64,000 bases of DNA from NCBI RefSeq assembly GCF_028368855.1, contig NZ_JAQNCY010000003.1, positions 1 to 64,000 of the forward strand, given 5' to 3'. Each line of letters opens with the position of its first letter. Within the stretch, counting starts at the first letter, position 1. Made by a program: the position numbers and the translations under genes. Positions 25,414 to 34,749 of the stretch are shown piece by piece. Source of the DNA: Leisingera sp. SS27 (GTDB lineage: Bacteria > Pseudomonadota > Alphaproteobacteria > Rhodobacterales > Rhodobacteraceae). A model generated the notes under the pieces. That model was not told the DNA's origin and searched no databases. It saw only the letters and a program-made list of their open reading frames with translations.

Positions 25414-26997
25414 TTATGCCGCGAGCTGTGACGCTTTTCCTTGAATATAGGCATCCACCGCCGCGCGCTGGGCTTCATCCAGCCGCAGCCCCAGCTTGGT
25501 CCGCCGCCACAGGTAGTCGTCGCCTGTTCGCACCCACTCGCGGCCAATCGCCCAATCCAGTTCCCGCGCTGTGATGGTGGCGCCGAAGTCTTGCCCCAGA
25601 TCAGCGGCAGACTTGGCATCGCCCAGCACTTCCCAGGCCTCAGAGCCATAAGCGCGGATCAGGCGGCGGGTTCCGTAGGGAGACAGGAACGGATAGTCCG
25701 CTGCGAGTTTGCCTTGCAGCTTTTCCACATCCGCCACCGCAAAATCACCGCCGGGCAGGGCAATGCCTGCGGTCCAGTCCGCGGGCAGCTGGGGGAACAC
25801 TTCGCCGATCTTTGCCAGCGCGGCCTCCGCCAGCTTGCGGTAGGTGGTGATCTTGCCGCCGAAGACATTCAGGAGAGGCGCCTGGGCCTGATCCAGTGTC
25901 AGCACATACTCGCGGGTCGCCGCGGTGGCAGAGCTGGCACCGTCATCATAGAGCGGGCGCACGCCGGAGTAGGTCCAGACGATATCGTCGCGGCTCAGCG
26001 GCTGATTGAAGTACCCGGACGCGAAATCAATCAGATAGTCCTGCTCGGCTGCAGTGCATTCCGGTGCGGTCTCCGGATCCGGATGATCGGCGTCGGTGGT
26101 GCCGATCAGGGTGAAGTCTTCCTCATAGGGAATGGCAAAAATGATCCGCCCGTCGGTGCCTTGGAAGAAATAGCAGCGGCCGTGGTCGAACAGTTTCGGC
26201 ACCACGATATGGCTGCCGCGCACCAGGCGGATGTTTTCGCGGCTGTTTTGGCCCAGCTTCTGGTGCAGCACGTCGGCAACCCATGGCCCGCCTGCATTGA
26301 CCAGCATTTTCGCGCGGCGCTGTTGGGTGTCGCCGCTGGCCTGATCCTGCAGGGTGATCACCCAGTGATCAGCGCGGCGCTCGGCGGACAGCACCTTGGT
26401 CCGGGTCAGAATCTCGGCGCCGCGGGCCTGTGCGTCGCGGGCGTTCAGTACCACCAGACGGGCATCCTCGATCCAGCAGTCGGAGTATTCAAAGGCGGTC
26501 TTGAACTTGTCCTTCAGAGGGCGGCCCGCCGGGTCGGCGGCTAGGTCCAGTTTCGCTGTGCCGGGCAGAATGCCGCGTTTGCCCAGGCTGTCATACAGGA
26601 ACAGTCCCAGACGGATCAGCCAGGCCGGGCGGCGGCCCTTCATCCATGGCATGAAGGTTGTGAGCAGCTTGGAGGTCGGTGTCTCGCTGTCGAACCGCAT
26701 GTCTTTGTGAAACGGCAGCACGAACCGCATCGGCCAGGAGATATGCGGCATTGCCTTCAAGAGCACCTCGCGCTCGATCAGCGCTTCGCGCACCAGGCGG
26801 AACTCGAAGTACTCCAGATAACGCAAGCCGCCATGGAACAGTTTGGTCGAGGCCGAGGAGGTGGCCGAGGCGAGGTCATTCATCTCTGCCAGCGTCACCG
26901 ACAACCCGCGGCCCGCGGCGTCGCGGGCGATGCCGCAGCCGTTGATGCCGCCGCCGATGATGAAGAGGTCCGTAAAAGGCGTGTCAGTCATTTTCAC
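25414..26997 (-). CDS. glpD: FAD-dependent glycerol-3-phosphate dehydrogenase
   Basis: 527 residues. Peripheral membrane flavoenzyme oxidising glycerol 3-phosphate to DHAP. FAD-binding FIIGGGINGCGIARDAAGRG at the N-terminus; substrate-side TKLFHGGLRYLE follows. The GTG at 26997, or the ATG two codons later, overlaps the end of glpR, so the pair is co-transcribed. Confidence 0.95.
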   Translation of the reverse strand: MKMTDTPFTDLFIIGGGINGCGIARDAAGRGLSVTLAEMNDLASATSSASTKLFHGGLRYLEYFEFRLVREALIEREVLLKAMPHISWPMRFVLPFHKDMRFDSETPTSKLLTTFMPWMKGRRPAWLIRLGLFLYDSLGKRGILPGTAKLDLAADPAGRPLKDKFKTAFEYSDCWIEDARLVVLNARDAQARGAEILTRTKVLSAERRADHWVITLQDQASGDTQQRRAKMLVNAGGPWVADVLHQKLGQNSRENIRLVRGSHIVVPKLFDHGRCYFFQGTDGRIIFAIPYEEDFTLIGTTDADHPDPETAPECTAAEQDYLIDFASGYFNQPLSRDDIVWTYSGVRPLYDDGASSATAATREYVLTLDQAQAPLLNVFGGKITTYRKLAEAALAKIGEVFPQLPADWTAGIALPGGDFAVADVEKLQGKLAADYPFLSPYGTRRLIRAYGSEAWEVLGDAKSAADLGQDFGATITARELDWAIGREWVRTGDDYLWRRTKLGLRLDEAQRAAVDAYIQGKASQLAA

Positions 26998-27769
26998 TGC
27001 TTTCGTTTTGTCCTGCGGTCAGGATGCGGGTGCCGGCCGCCTGTGCGGCTTCGGCAAATTCTGCGGGAACCGGGCGGTCGGTGATGACGACATCCAGATC
27101 CGCCACTTCACAAATGCGCACTGGTGCGGAGCGGCCGAACTTGCTGCCGTCGCAGACCAGCACTTTTTGGCGGGCGTTTGTCAGGATTGCGCGGGCGACC
27201 GAAACCTCGCGGGCGTCGTGGTCCATCACTGCGCCATCAGCGTCCAGGGCGGAGGCGCCGATGACGGCGAAATCCACCTTGTAGCGGGCGAAGAAATCCA
27301 TCGCGTCCTGGCCGACGATAGCGCCGTCGCTCTGCCGGACGGTGCCGCCGGCCAGGATCAGCTCCTTGGCCTGTCCGCCCATCATCATGTTGATAATGTT
27401 TATATTGTTGGAAAGAACGGTGAGGCCGCTGTGGCTGGACAGCGCCCGGGCAACCTGTTCGGTGGAGGTGCCGATGTTGAGCGAAAGCGAGCAGTTGTCG
27501 GGGATCAGCTCTGCCGCCAGAGCGGCCATCGCCAGTTTGTTGCCGGCGTTCAGCTTGCGCCGGTCCTCGTAGCCCTGGCTGGCGGCGGAGCTAACGCGGA
27601 CGGCACCCCCATGCACGCGGGACAGCGCGCCGCGGGCCGACAGGTCGCGCAGGTCTGCGCGCACGGTCTGCAGGGAGACGCCAAAGCGGCGGGAGAGATC
27701 CTCGACCTCAACCCGGTCATACCGGTTCAAGAGTGAGATGATTTCGTTTTGACGGCCCAGTGCATCCAT
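26984..27769 (-). CDS. glpR: DeoR-family glycerol-3-phosphate regulon repressor
   Basis: 261 residues. N-terminal DeoR helix-turn-helix (RQNEIISLLNRYDRVEVEDL, RRFGVSLQTVRADLRDLS) and a sugar-phosphate-sensing domain with LSLNIGTSTEQVARAL. The start at 27769 (MDALGRQNEI) is chosen because the frame upstream has no DeoR character. It probably represses its own operon with glpD. The 137 bases upstream hold its promoter, with no clear boxes seen. Confidence 0.9.
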   Translation of the reverse strand: MDALGRQNEIISLLNRYDRVEVEDLSRRFGVSLQTVRADLRDLSARGALSRVHGGAVRVSSAASQGYEDRRKLNAGNKLAMAALAAELIPDNCSLSLNIGTSTEQVARALSSHSGLTVLSNNINIINMMMGGQAKELILAGGTVRQSDGAIVGQDAMDFFARYKVDFAVIGASALDADGAVMDHDAREVSVARAILTNARQKVLVCDGSKFGRSAPVRICEVADLDVVITDRPVPAEFAEAAQAAGTRILTAGQNESSEND

Positions 27770-27906
27770 ATGCTTTCCTTTCGCTGCGATTCTATAGCGC
27801 ATTGGGTGCGGAGGGTCATCATTTGTTTTCGCATCTTTTCGCTTTCGTCTAAAGCGAAAGGGGGCGCCATTTCTGGTGCGCCCATGAGTGTCTTGTTTGC
27901 CGTGTG

Positions 27907-28986
27907 TCAGTTGAGCGGGATCAGGTGATTGTCCCAAGCCAGATCCGCGCGGTGCAGCAGCTGCAGTCCTGTATTAGAGATGGCATAGAACTGGCCGGTT
28001 CCGGTGCTGGCGGTGAACCCTCCTGCGGCGGCGGCCAGCCCGCAGACGTCGCTCATCCTGTGTTCCTGCAGCAGCATACCGCTGACAGTGTCCATCACCT
28101 GCAGCACGCCGCCGCGGGGGGAGGTGACGCCGATCTGGCTGCCGTCGGCGGAAAACGCAATGGAGCCGCCGTAGCCCTGCATGTTCAGCACCCGCGCGTC
28201 GTCCTCGGCCAGCAGGAAGGGGGCGCTGCCGGGATTATGCAGGCCCGCGGTGGGGACTTGCTCTCCCAGGTCTCCCTGCCACTGCATGGCAAAGCCTACG
28301 GTGCCATCCGCGCGCATAGCCAAGTGCCGGATCGAGTTCAGGTGCAACTCCTGCGGCAGTTCCATCTGGTCCTTCAGTTGACCCTCGAAGCTCAGATAGC
28401 TGAGGTTCGGGCGCATGTCGGCAAGGTTCAGCTTGGCGCGACCGCTGTCGGGGTGGGTCTCGATGCCGCCATTGGCCACCGCCAGCCCCGGCGCATCGCG
28501 GCGCAAAAGCATATCGTGCGGTCCTATGCCGCCGGAGGGGAAAACAGCAATACGGCGGTAGTCGCCGCGGGCCTCCCAGACGCCGATCACGCCGCGGGCG
28601 TTTTCATAGTCGTTCTCGGTGGTGAACAAGCGGCTGCCGTCCGGCGAAAACACACCGTGGCCGTAGAAGTGGTGGCCTGCAGGCGGCTCCAGCCGGGCGA
28701 GGACGGAACCGGTGCGGCAGTCGATCACATCGGCAAACCGGCCCGGGCGGCGGGCAAAGGCGACGGCCTCCGGACGGCTGGGATGCGCTGCTGCCGCGTG
28801 GCCGCGGCCGGGCAGGGGGTGGCGGAACAGGATTTTGCCGGTTTCGGTGAGGCCCGCCAGCAGGAAGTCGCCGCTGGTTTCTTTGCCGGCGGACAGGAAG
28901 GCCGGGCTGCCCGCAGCGGCCCAGCTGGGTCGCGGGATAAGGGCGGAGGCCACCAGGCCGACCAGAAATCCGCGGCGCGAGGTCAT
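27907..28986 (-). CDS. DUF1513 protein with Tat signal
   Basis: 359-residue beta-propeller-like periplasmic protein. A twin-arginine signal TSRRGFLVGLVASALIPR ends in an AxA-type site (SWAAAG). It is the last gene of the iron block after the second imelysin. The imelysin/di-haem/DUF1513 set is recurrent in marine alphaproteobacteria, where it is thought to act in iron acquisition; the biochemical role of DUF1513 is not established. Confidence 0.88.
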   Translation of the reverse strand: MTSRRGFLVGLVASALIPRPSWAAAGSPAFLSAGKETSGDFLLAGLTETGKILFRHPLPGRGHAAAAHPSRPEAVAFARRPGRFADVIDCRTGSVLARLEPPAGHHFYGHGVFSPDGSRLFTTENDYENARGVIGVWEARGDYRRIAVFPSGGIGPHDMLLRRDAPGLAVANGGIETHPDSGRAKLNLADMRPNLSYLSFEGQLKDQMELPQELHLNSIRHLAMRADGTVGFAMQWQGDLGEQVPTAGLHNPGSAPFLLAEDDARVLNMQGYGGSIAFSADGSQIGVTSPRGGVLQVMDTVSGMLLQEHRMSDVCGLAAAAGGFTASTGTGQFYAISNTGLQLLHRADLAWDNHLIPLN

Positions 28987-29002
28987 GGCGGGGTCCCTTC
29001 CG

Positions 29003-29998
29003 TCAGTCGCCGTCAAGCGAATTGAAACCTGCGGCCACGCCGAGAGCCGGGCCAAGGCGTTCAGAGGCAAGCGCGCGAAGGTCTTTCACCTGCTGGCGCA
29101 GGGCCTCAATCCGGATGCGGGCGTCGGGGTCCGCGACACCTGCAAAGACAAGGTCGTTCAGCGCTTCGGCGCGGTTGCGGACCTTTTGAAAGCCGTGCAA
29201 GAGGTCAGCCTTCAGGGCAACATCATCCTGCGCCAAGGCCAGCGCCAGCGGCTCCATCGCGTTCAGCGACAGCAGCACATGGCGCAGGCTGCGCCCGGAG
29301 CGGCGGGCCTCGGCACGGCCAGGGCGGGGCTTGTCATAGGTGCCGAGCGGGCGGCCCAGGCGCATGTCGTCCAAGACCTGCAGTCCGGTCGTCAGCGCCT
29401 TCAGCAGTTCCTGGGTGATTTCGTCTTCGCTGCGGTAGCGGGCGGCGGGTGCGCGCATTTCGGTGGCGTAGTTCGCCTCCCAATCCGCGGCGATGGCCTG
29501 CGATGTGGCAGCTATATCCGCGCTGATGGCGCGGGTCAGGGTGCAGCGGTATTCCGCGCTGCCGGCGGAGGAGAGTTCGGGGTCGTACAGGAGGTATTCC
29601 AGCGCGTAAAACCCGCGGGCGGCGATGCTATAGCTGGCGAATGCGGCCGGGTCGGTGATGCCCTCATCCTCGCTGCGGATCAGGGCGGCCAGGGCCTTGG
29701 GGGTTTTGCCGCGGCTGTCGGGCCAGAAGGCCAGCGCAAAGGCGCGGCTGTCCGTTTCCGTCGGGCCGAAGCGGTAGTGGCTGGCGGCAATCCAGGCGTC
29801 AAAGGCCTCGCCATAGGCTGCGCGCAGGGATCCGGACTTCGGCGCGCAATTGGCTTGGGCAGCATTGGCCAGCGCGGCTGTATCCGCTTCAAGCGCCGCA
29901 AAGGCCGGGACAATCAGCTGGTTGGTAATGCTGCTGGAGAGATCGGATGCGGCTGCAGGCGCTGCCGCGAGGGCCAGGGCAAGGGCCAAGGCGCGCAT
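29003..29998 (-). CDS. imelysin family protein (short paralogue)
   Basis: 331 residues with a signal peptide ([19 protein letters not shown]). It is an imelysin-like helical domain, but the usual GxHxxE motif reads GFYALE, so the histidine is Tyr. The gene overlaps the stop of the di-haem gene by one base. Compare the 422-residue imelysin at 32439, which keeps GYHAIE. A periplasmic iron- or haem-linked role is inferred from the family. Confidence 0.88.
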   Translation of the reverse strand: MRALALALALAAAPAAASDLSSSITNQLIVPAFAALEADTAALANAAQANCAPKSGSLRAAYGEAFDAWIAASHYRFGPTETDSRAFALAFWPDSRGKTPKALAALIRSEDEGITDPAAFASYSIAARGFYALEYLLYDPELSSAGSAEYRCTLTRAISADIAATSQAIAADWEANYATEMRAPAARYRSEDEITQELLKALTTGLQVLDDMRLGRPLGTYDKPRPGRAEARRSGRSLRHVLLSLNAMEPLALALAQDDVALKADLLHGFQKVRNRAEALNDLVFAGVADPDARIRIEALRQQVKDLRALASERLGPALGVAAGFNSLDGD

Positions 29999-31527
29999 CA
30001 GAGGCTCTCCAGGAAAGAAATCAGGGCGGCACGTTCCTGCGGCGGCAGCTCTACAACGCGGGCTTTCGCGGCTTCGGCTTCGCCGCCATGCCACAGGACG
30101 GCTTCCAGCAAGGTGCGGGCGCGGCCGTCGTGCAGGAAGGTTGCGCGGGGCGACACCTGCTGCGTCAGGCCAATGCCCCAGAGCGGTGCGGTGCGCCATT
30201 CGCGGCCCGTGGCGCGGCCTTCGGGGCGGTTGTCGGCCAGACCCTCGCCCATGTCGTGCAGCAACAGGTCGGAGTAGGGCCAGATCAGCTGGAAACTCTG
30301 CTCCGGACGGTCTGTCAACCGGTGAGTCACGTATTTCGGCACATGGCAGGAGGCGCAGCCCGTATCATAAAACACCTGTTTCCCGCGAAGAATTTCGGGG
30401 TCGCCGGTGCCGCGGCGGGCGGGCACGCCGAGGTTGCGGCTGTAGAAGGTCACCAGATCCATATTGGGCTGGTCGATCTCGGTTTCACGGGAATCACCGC
30501 CGCCATGCGGAGCGGATTGGCAGGCCGCTTGCAGATCGGTGCATTCGCCCGCGTGGGCCGGGAACAGCGGGGTGGAGATGCCGATATCACCGGAAAACGC
30601 GCCTGCGGATTGCTCATGCACGGTTGGCGAGCCGGCTTTCAGCCCGAAACGGCCCAGCATGATCTGGTGGAATTCCCGCGACCAGACCAGATTGGCGCGG
30701 CCGGAGATGCCGTCGCCGTTGGCGTCTTCCTCGTCTGCATGGGCGAGGATGTCCGCGGCAGGGATCGCTTCCAGCAGGCCCAGGCCGATCATCGGCGGCG
30801 CCACGCGGGGGCTGAGCATCGCGCCGTCCGCCAGCGGGCCATAGCCGAGATCGGCAGCGGTATAGCTGGGGCGGCGCAGGGTGGCGGTCTCATTGCCATT
30901 CAGGGCGACCTCGATTTCCTCGTATGCGACCTGCAGCTTGTACTCCGGCGCGACGCCGGGGGCTGAGAAATCCTGCAGCTGGTTGCCATAGTTCGGATCC
31001 TGCGCGGTGCCGATGTAGTCTGTGATCTCTTGCATCTCCGGCGGCACCGGGCCGGGGACGGAAATCCGCAGGAACATGGTTGTTGAACTGTAGTCCGGCT
31101 GCTCCGGCACGTGGCCGCGCCCGTCCTTCAGATGGCAGCGCTGGCAAGACCGTGCGTTGTAGAGCGGGCCAAGCCCGTCCGAGGCCTTGGTCGAGGCGGG
31201 CGAGAACACCCAGATCTTCTTGAACAGCCCGTTGCCGAGCTTGAATTCCAATTCCTGTTCAAAGCTGAGGTTGGCGGAATGTTGCGAGAATGCCTCGTCA
31301 TCCGATCGGGCGCGCACGGTGGCGGCGCCTGCGGGCAGGTTTTCAAACGGCTCTGCCGCCGAGAAATCCGCGGCGGGCGCAACCGCTCCGGCAATCCGGG
31401 CGCGTTCGGCATCAGTGCGGGGCAGGGGGGAGAGGTGCGGCTCTGCCTGGTACTGGCTGGCCAGGTCCAGCGCCGCAACGGGGCTGGCCGCCGCAAGCGC
31501 GGCAGCCAGTGCAATGTTAGTCTTCAA
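29998..31527 (-). CDS. di-haem oxidoreductase (DUF1111, c-type)
   Basis: 509 residues starting at TTG 31527, which gives a clean signal peptide ([19 protein letters not shown]). The TTG lies inside the last codons of bfr. Two haem-binding motifs, CQRCH and CASCH, plus an EF-hand-like [14 protein letters not shown]. The family is related to bacterial cytochrome c peroxidases/MauG and accompanies imelysins. It may oxidise or reduce iron in the periplasm. An upstream ATG at 31605 would put about 26 extra residues before the signal and is disfavoured. Confidence 0.87.
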   Translation of the reverse strand: MKTNIALAAALAAASPVAALDLASQYQAEPHLSPLPRTDAERARIAGAVAPAADFSAAEPFENLPAGAATVRARSDDEAFSQHSANLSFEQELEFKLGNGLFKKIWVFSPASTKASDGLGPLYNARSCQRCHLKDGRGHVPEQPDYSSTTMFLRISVPGPVPPEMQEITDYIGTAQDPNYGNQLQDFSAPGVAPEYKLQVAYEEIEVALNGNETATLRRPSYTAADLGYGPLADGAMLSPRVAPPMIGLGLLEAIPAADILAHADEEDANGDGISGRANLVWSREFHQIMLGRFGLKAGSPTVHEQSAGAFSGDIGISTPLFPAHAGECTDLQAACQSAPHGGGDSRETEIDQPNMDLVTFYSRNLGVPARRGTGDPEILRGKQVFYDTGCASCHVPKYVTHRLTDRPEQSFQLIWPYSDLLLHDMGEGLADNRPEGRATGREWRTAPLWGIGLTQQVSPRATFLHDGRARTLLEAVLWHGGEAEAAKARVVELPPQERAALISFLESL

Positions 31528-32005
31528 CCTCTGCCATCTTTGTGGCGTTGAGCTGGGCATAGTTTTCGGCACCGATCCGGTCATGCAGTTCAAGCTGTGT
31601 CTCAAGGAAATCGATATGGCCTTCTTCGTCGGCCATCAGGTCTTCAAACAGCTTTTGGGTGACATAGTCGCCCGCGGTGTTGCAGGCGTCGCGGGCTTCC
31701 TTGTAGAGCGCACGGGCGTCCACTTCGGCAGCAAGGTCGCATTCGAGGGTTTCTTTGGGGGTCTGGCCAATCCGCAACGGGTCAAGCTTTTGCAGGTTCG
31801 GGTGGCCGCCCAGGAACAAAATCCTTTCAATCAATTTGTCCGCGTGCTGCATCTCCTCGATGCTTTCCTCGCGGCTTTTCTTGGCCATGCTGCCCAGGCC
31901 CCAATCGTCCTGCAGCCGGTAATGCAGCCAGTACTGGCTGACCGCCGTCAGCTCATGCCGCAGAGCCTTGTTCAGATGGTCGATAACCTTGGCGTCGCCC
32001 TTCAT
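31517..32005 (-). CDS. bfr: bacterioferritin
   Basis: 162-residue haem-containing ferritin. Ferroxidase residues Glu18, Glu51, His54 and the [10 protein letters not shown] block, and the haem ligand Met52, are all present. GGGAG lies before the ATG. It overlaps the end of bfd by 53 bases and the start of the di-haem gene by 11, a tightly packed iron storage and release unit. Confidence 0.96.
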   Translation of the reverse strand: MKGDAKVIDHLNKALRHELTAVSQYWLHYRLQDDWGLGSMAKKSREESIEEMQHADKLIERILFLGGHPNLQKLDPLRIGQTPKETLECDLAAEVDARALYKEARDACNTAGDYVTQKLFEDLMADEEGHIDFLETQLELHDRIGAENYAQLNATKMAEVED

Positions 32006-32246
32006 TATTCTTCTCCCGAATTATTCCAGCGCGTAAATTCGCAAGCTGCGCAGGTACTTCCAGCTTACTGCTGGCACGCATGGTGTCGAGGAAAAGCGGC
32101 ATGCAACCGCCGCAATCGGCGGATTTTCCCAGCGCGTGATAGATCTTGCCGGGAGTGATTATCGTTTCAGGGTCGGCGCTTCGCATCCAGTCGATGGCGG
32201 CGCGGATATCGTGGTCCGAGATCTGTGTGCAGTGGCAAACGATCAT
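31953..32246 (-). CDS. bfd: bacterioferritin-associated ferredoxin
   Basis: 97 residues starting [20 protein letters not shown] with CGGC later: the CxC...CxxC [2Fe-2S] pattern of Bfd, which reduces bacterioferritin iron for release. The C-terminal tail is longer than in E. coli Bfd (64 residues) and overlaps bfr in another frame, so the last 20 or so residues may be loosely constrained. Confidence 0.93.
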   Translation of the reverse strand: MIVCHCTQISDHDIRAAIDWMRSADPETIITPGKIYHALGKSADCGGCMPLFLDTMRASSKLEVPAQLANLRAGIIREKNNEGRRQGYRPSEQGSAA

Positions 32247-32249
32247 GCT

Positions 32250-32360
32250 GCCTGCGTCCTTGCCTGCTGGCCGCAAAGGCCAAGTGATTCCGTTGGAAAA
32301 TATATCCGACAAAATTACTGGGGTTTCAAGTGTTATTCAGAGTGAAACACTAAGGAATTG
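32250..32360 (-). promoter_or_regulatory. candidate promoter/operator of the bfd-bfr iron operon
   Basis: The AT-rich gap carries TTGAAA followed 19 bases later by TATATT on the minus strand. Upstream is an imperfect palindrome with arms AGTGTT and AACACT about 11 bases apart (near 32330-32353). An iron-responsive regulator is likely, but I cannot assign the site to Irr, RirA or Fur. Confidence 0.4.
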
Positions 32361-32438
32361 ACGGATGTCTGCTGGCAACACAGGAAGGACCACAGAAAAC
32401 GCGGCCCTTCTCAGATGTGATCTGTGGTTTGAATACGT

Positions 32439-33707
32439 TCAGTTGAAGACGGCCGAGGGGTTGTCGAGACTGTCGGAGCCTTCGAATGCAACGCCATCCA
32501 GCTTCAGCGCGGACACCACACGTTCAATTGAGCGGGTCTGGCCGATCAGCCCGTTGACGCCGCCCATGACAAGCGCTTCGCCGGCCTCATTGCCCTGCGC
32601 CAGCATCTGGTCATATGAGAAGCCGGCCTCTGCAGCGGTTTTGATGCGGCCAAGTGCCAGCATGGTGGCGGACAGCTTGGTGCGCAACTCCGAGTCCAAC
32701 GTGGCGTCTTTTTCGGTCACCAGATCCGATAGGGAGGGGCCGGATACCAGTTCGCCGTTCACCCGCACGTATTCGCCGAGGTAGACGTTCTGCACGCCCA
32801 ACCCATCGTAGTAGTGGCTGTTGTGGGTGTTGTCGGAGAAGCAGTCGTGCTCTTCCTCCGGGTCGTTCAGCATCAGGCCCAGACGCATCCGCTCACCTGC
32901 CTGTTCACCGTAGGACAATGAGCCCATGCCGGTCAGCATCGCGGTGATGCCTGCGTCCTCATCCGCCAGCAGTGCGGCGCGGGCGTCGCCGGCCTCGCCC
33001 CATTGCGCGGTGATCCACTCCAGATCGGAAATCAGCAGATCGGTCGCCGCCTGCAGATATTCGCCGCGGCGACCGCAGTTGCCGCCGGTGCAGGTGTCGC
33101 CCTGCGCGTAATCGGTCCAGGGCCGGTCGCCGGTGCCGTGCTCAGTCCCTTTCAGGTCCTGGCCCCAGAGCAGGAATTCGATGGCGTGGTAGCCGGTGGC
33201 GACATTGGCCTCGATCCCGTCAGCCTCGTGCAGGGCGCCTTCCAGCAGTTCCGGGGTGATCCTGGCAGCGTCGACCACCCTGCCGGACAGCTCAAAACTG
33301 GGATTGGCGATCACATTCAGTGCTGCCAGGGTGTTTTCGTCGCTAGGGCCGCCATATGACGCATCCACATAGTCGATCAGCCCTTCGTCGAGCGGCCAGG
33401 CGTTCACCTTGCCTTCCCAATCGTCTACGATGGGATTGCCGAAGCGGAACACCTCGGATTGCTGATAGGGCACGCGGGCCGCGATCCAGGCGGCACGGGC
33501 GGCTTCCAGGTTTTCAGCCGACGGCTGCGCCACCAGCGTGTCGACGGTGGCCTTGAGCACCTGCGCGGTGGCCAGGCTATCCTGGTACTTTGCTTCGGCG
33601 ATATTGGCGTAGTTGGTTAGCACCGCCGCCTTGTCAGCGGCCAGGCCAGCGGTGGAGCCAACGGTTAGACCGGTGAGGGCAGCGCCCGCTAAAAAGACGG
33701 TTTTCAT
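32439..33707 (-). CDS. imelysin family iron-uptake protein (IrpA-like)
   Basis: 422 residues with signal peptide (KTVFLAGAALTGLTVGS, mature after GLAAD). It has the imelysin GYHAIEFLLWG motif, and a CTGGNCGRRG segment that may form a disulfide. It follows the 159-residue Cys-rich gene by 28 bases, so it belongs to the hemP-led transcript. Confidence 0.92.
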   Translation of the reverse strand: MKTVFLAGAALTGLTVGSTAGLAADKAAVLTNYANIAEAKYQDSLATAQVLKATVDTLVAQPSAENLEAARAAWIAARVPYQQSEVFRFGNPIVDDWEGKVNAWPLDEGLIDYVDASYGGPSDENTLAALNVIANPSFELSGRVVDAARITPELLEGALHEADGIEANVATGYHAIEFLLWGQDLKGTEHGTGDRPWTDYAQGDTCTGGNCGRRGEYLQAATDLLISDLEWITAQWGEAGDARAALLADEDAGITAMLTGMGSLSYGEQAGERMRLGLMLNDPEEEHDCFSDNTHNSHYYDGLGVQNVYLGEYVRVNGELVSGPSLSDLVTEKDATLDSELRTKLSATMLALGRIKTAAEAGFSYDQMLAQGNEAGEALVMGGVNGLIGQTRSIERVVSALKLDGVAFEGSDSLDNPSAVFN

Positions 33708-33735
33708 CAGCTAAGTCCTTAGGTTCGATAAAAGT

Positions 33736-34215
33736 TCAGTGGAGTGTGGCGGTGTCCGGGCGGACCGGCTGTGCGGGCGGTTGCAGACCCATGATCTGCT
33801 GCATCAGCAGCCCGCAGTCAGAGGCAAGCTGCGCAAGCTCCGGCACCTTGCGCGGGGTGACGATCAGCGAGGCCAGCACGTGGGCGTCGTCCTGCTGGCC
33901 TTCCGCGGCCGAAGCCAGCAGGTTGGCAAAGCAGTTTTCATCCGCGCCCAGGCATCTGCAGGTCATGCCGTGGCGCACCAGCGGGCGGCGGCCATGGGCG
34001 GCGCAGAAATTGCACAAGTAACCAAAGGCCTCAAAGGCGGCATCGGCGAGTTCGGGGCCGAAGTTCACCTCGAAATCACGGCGCATCTGCGCCCGGGTCT
34101 CCTCGCCGGAAAACCAATGGCGCAGGTAGATTACCGCGCCGGCCTCCAGCGGCGGCAGGTCCGACAGGGTGCCGACGGTGACCCCGCCGCGGGGATGGAG
34201 AGCTGCGCCGCTCAT
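33736..34215 (-). CDS. Cys-rich protein between hemP and imelysin
   Basis: 159 residues of unrecognised family. The N-terminal half is hydrophilic; the middle has CNFCAAHGRRPLVRHGMTC followed by CLGADENCF, five cysteines in about 30 residues that could hold a metal or Fe-S centre. It overlaps hemP by four bases (ATGA). The context is haem and iron uptake. Confidence 0.75.
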   Translation of the reverse strand: MSGAALHPRGGVTVGTLSDLPPLEAGAVIYLRHWFSGEETRAQMRRDFEVNFGPELADAAFEAFGYLCNFCAAHGRRPLVRHGMTCRCLGADENCFANLLASAAEGQQDDAHVLASLIVTPRKVPELAQLASDCGLLMQQIMGLQPPAQPVRPDTATLH

Positions 34216-34382
34216 TTGGTCAGGATCAGCTTGCCTGCGCGGGTGATGCGCAGCGAATAGATCTGGCCGTTCAACAGGATACGGGCCTGGGTGCCGCCGC
34301 GGGTCAGGTCCTCTGCGTGATAAGTCGGGAAGACCTCGGCGGTGGCCTCAGTCGGGACAGGTTTGGAAGTAATCTGGTTCAT
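34212..34382 (-). CDS. hemP: hemin uptake protein HemP
   Basis: 56 residues ending in the HemP core LTRGGTQARILLNGQIYSLR then ITRAGKLILTK. The ATG at 34382 overlaps the stop of a 55-codon upstream frame. In other bacteria HemP/HmuP is a small activator or accessory protein of haem uptake and is iron-repressed. Confidence 0.93.
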   Translation of the reverse strand: MNQITSKPVPTEATAEVFPTYHAEDLTRGGTQARILLNGQIYSLRITRAGKLILTK

Positions 34383-34546
34383 GACGTGCGCCCATCGCTG
34401 AATTCCGCCCTGTCCAGAAGCCATTCCAGACAAAAACCGGACAATGCACCGGAGGGTGCAAAGACCTGCGGCCACAATTGGCGCATGTCCTCGGACTCCG
34501 GTTCCTTGATGTCAGGGCCGCTGGGGCGGCGCACACTGGTCGGCAT
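34379..34546 (-). CDS. small protein upstream of hemP, 55 aa
   Basis: It begins MPTSVRRPSGPDIKEPESED and includes WPQVFAPSGALSGFCLEW. Its TGA shares bases with the hemP ATG, implying coupled translation. The ribosome binding site is weak. An AT-rich upstream stretch (about 34610-34680) contains TTGACA and could be the promoter of the whole hemP transcript. No function recognised. Confidence 0.45.
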   Translation of the reverse strand: MPTSVRRPSGPDIKEPESEDMRQLWPQVFAPSGALSGFCLEWLLDRAEFSDGRTS

Positions 34547-34703
34547 GGGGGCGATCTCGGTTGATTGAATGTCACTCGGGCTCGCCCGATCTGAGTCAGG
34601 CTGGCTGGAATGCTGTATACCTGATTTATTTACTCACCTATGTCAATCCGAGTTTTTTAGTCGGAAATAAATTTTGCGCAACGGCAAGAGGATGGCAAAA
34701 GAA

Positions 34704-34726
34704 AAGGCCGCCCCTGGGGCGGCCTT
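34704..34726 (-). terminator. intrinsic terminator of metG
   Basis: AAGGCCGCCCC pairs with GGGGCGGCCTT, followed on the minus strand by TTTTCTTTT. It lies 24 bases beyond the metG stop. Confidence 0.88.
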
Positions 34727-34749
34727 CATACCAGTTATTTCCTGTTGCT

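Noticed and set aside
32398-32452. Terminator formed by ACCACAGA/TCTGTGGT after the first imelysin
   Set aside because: The loop is over 20 bases and there is no T-run.
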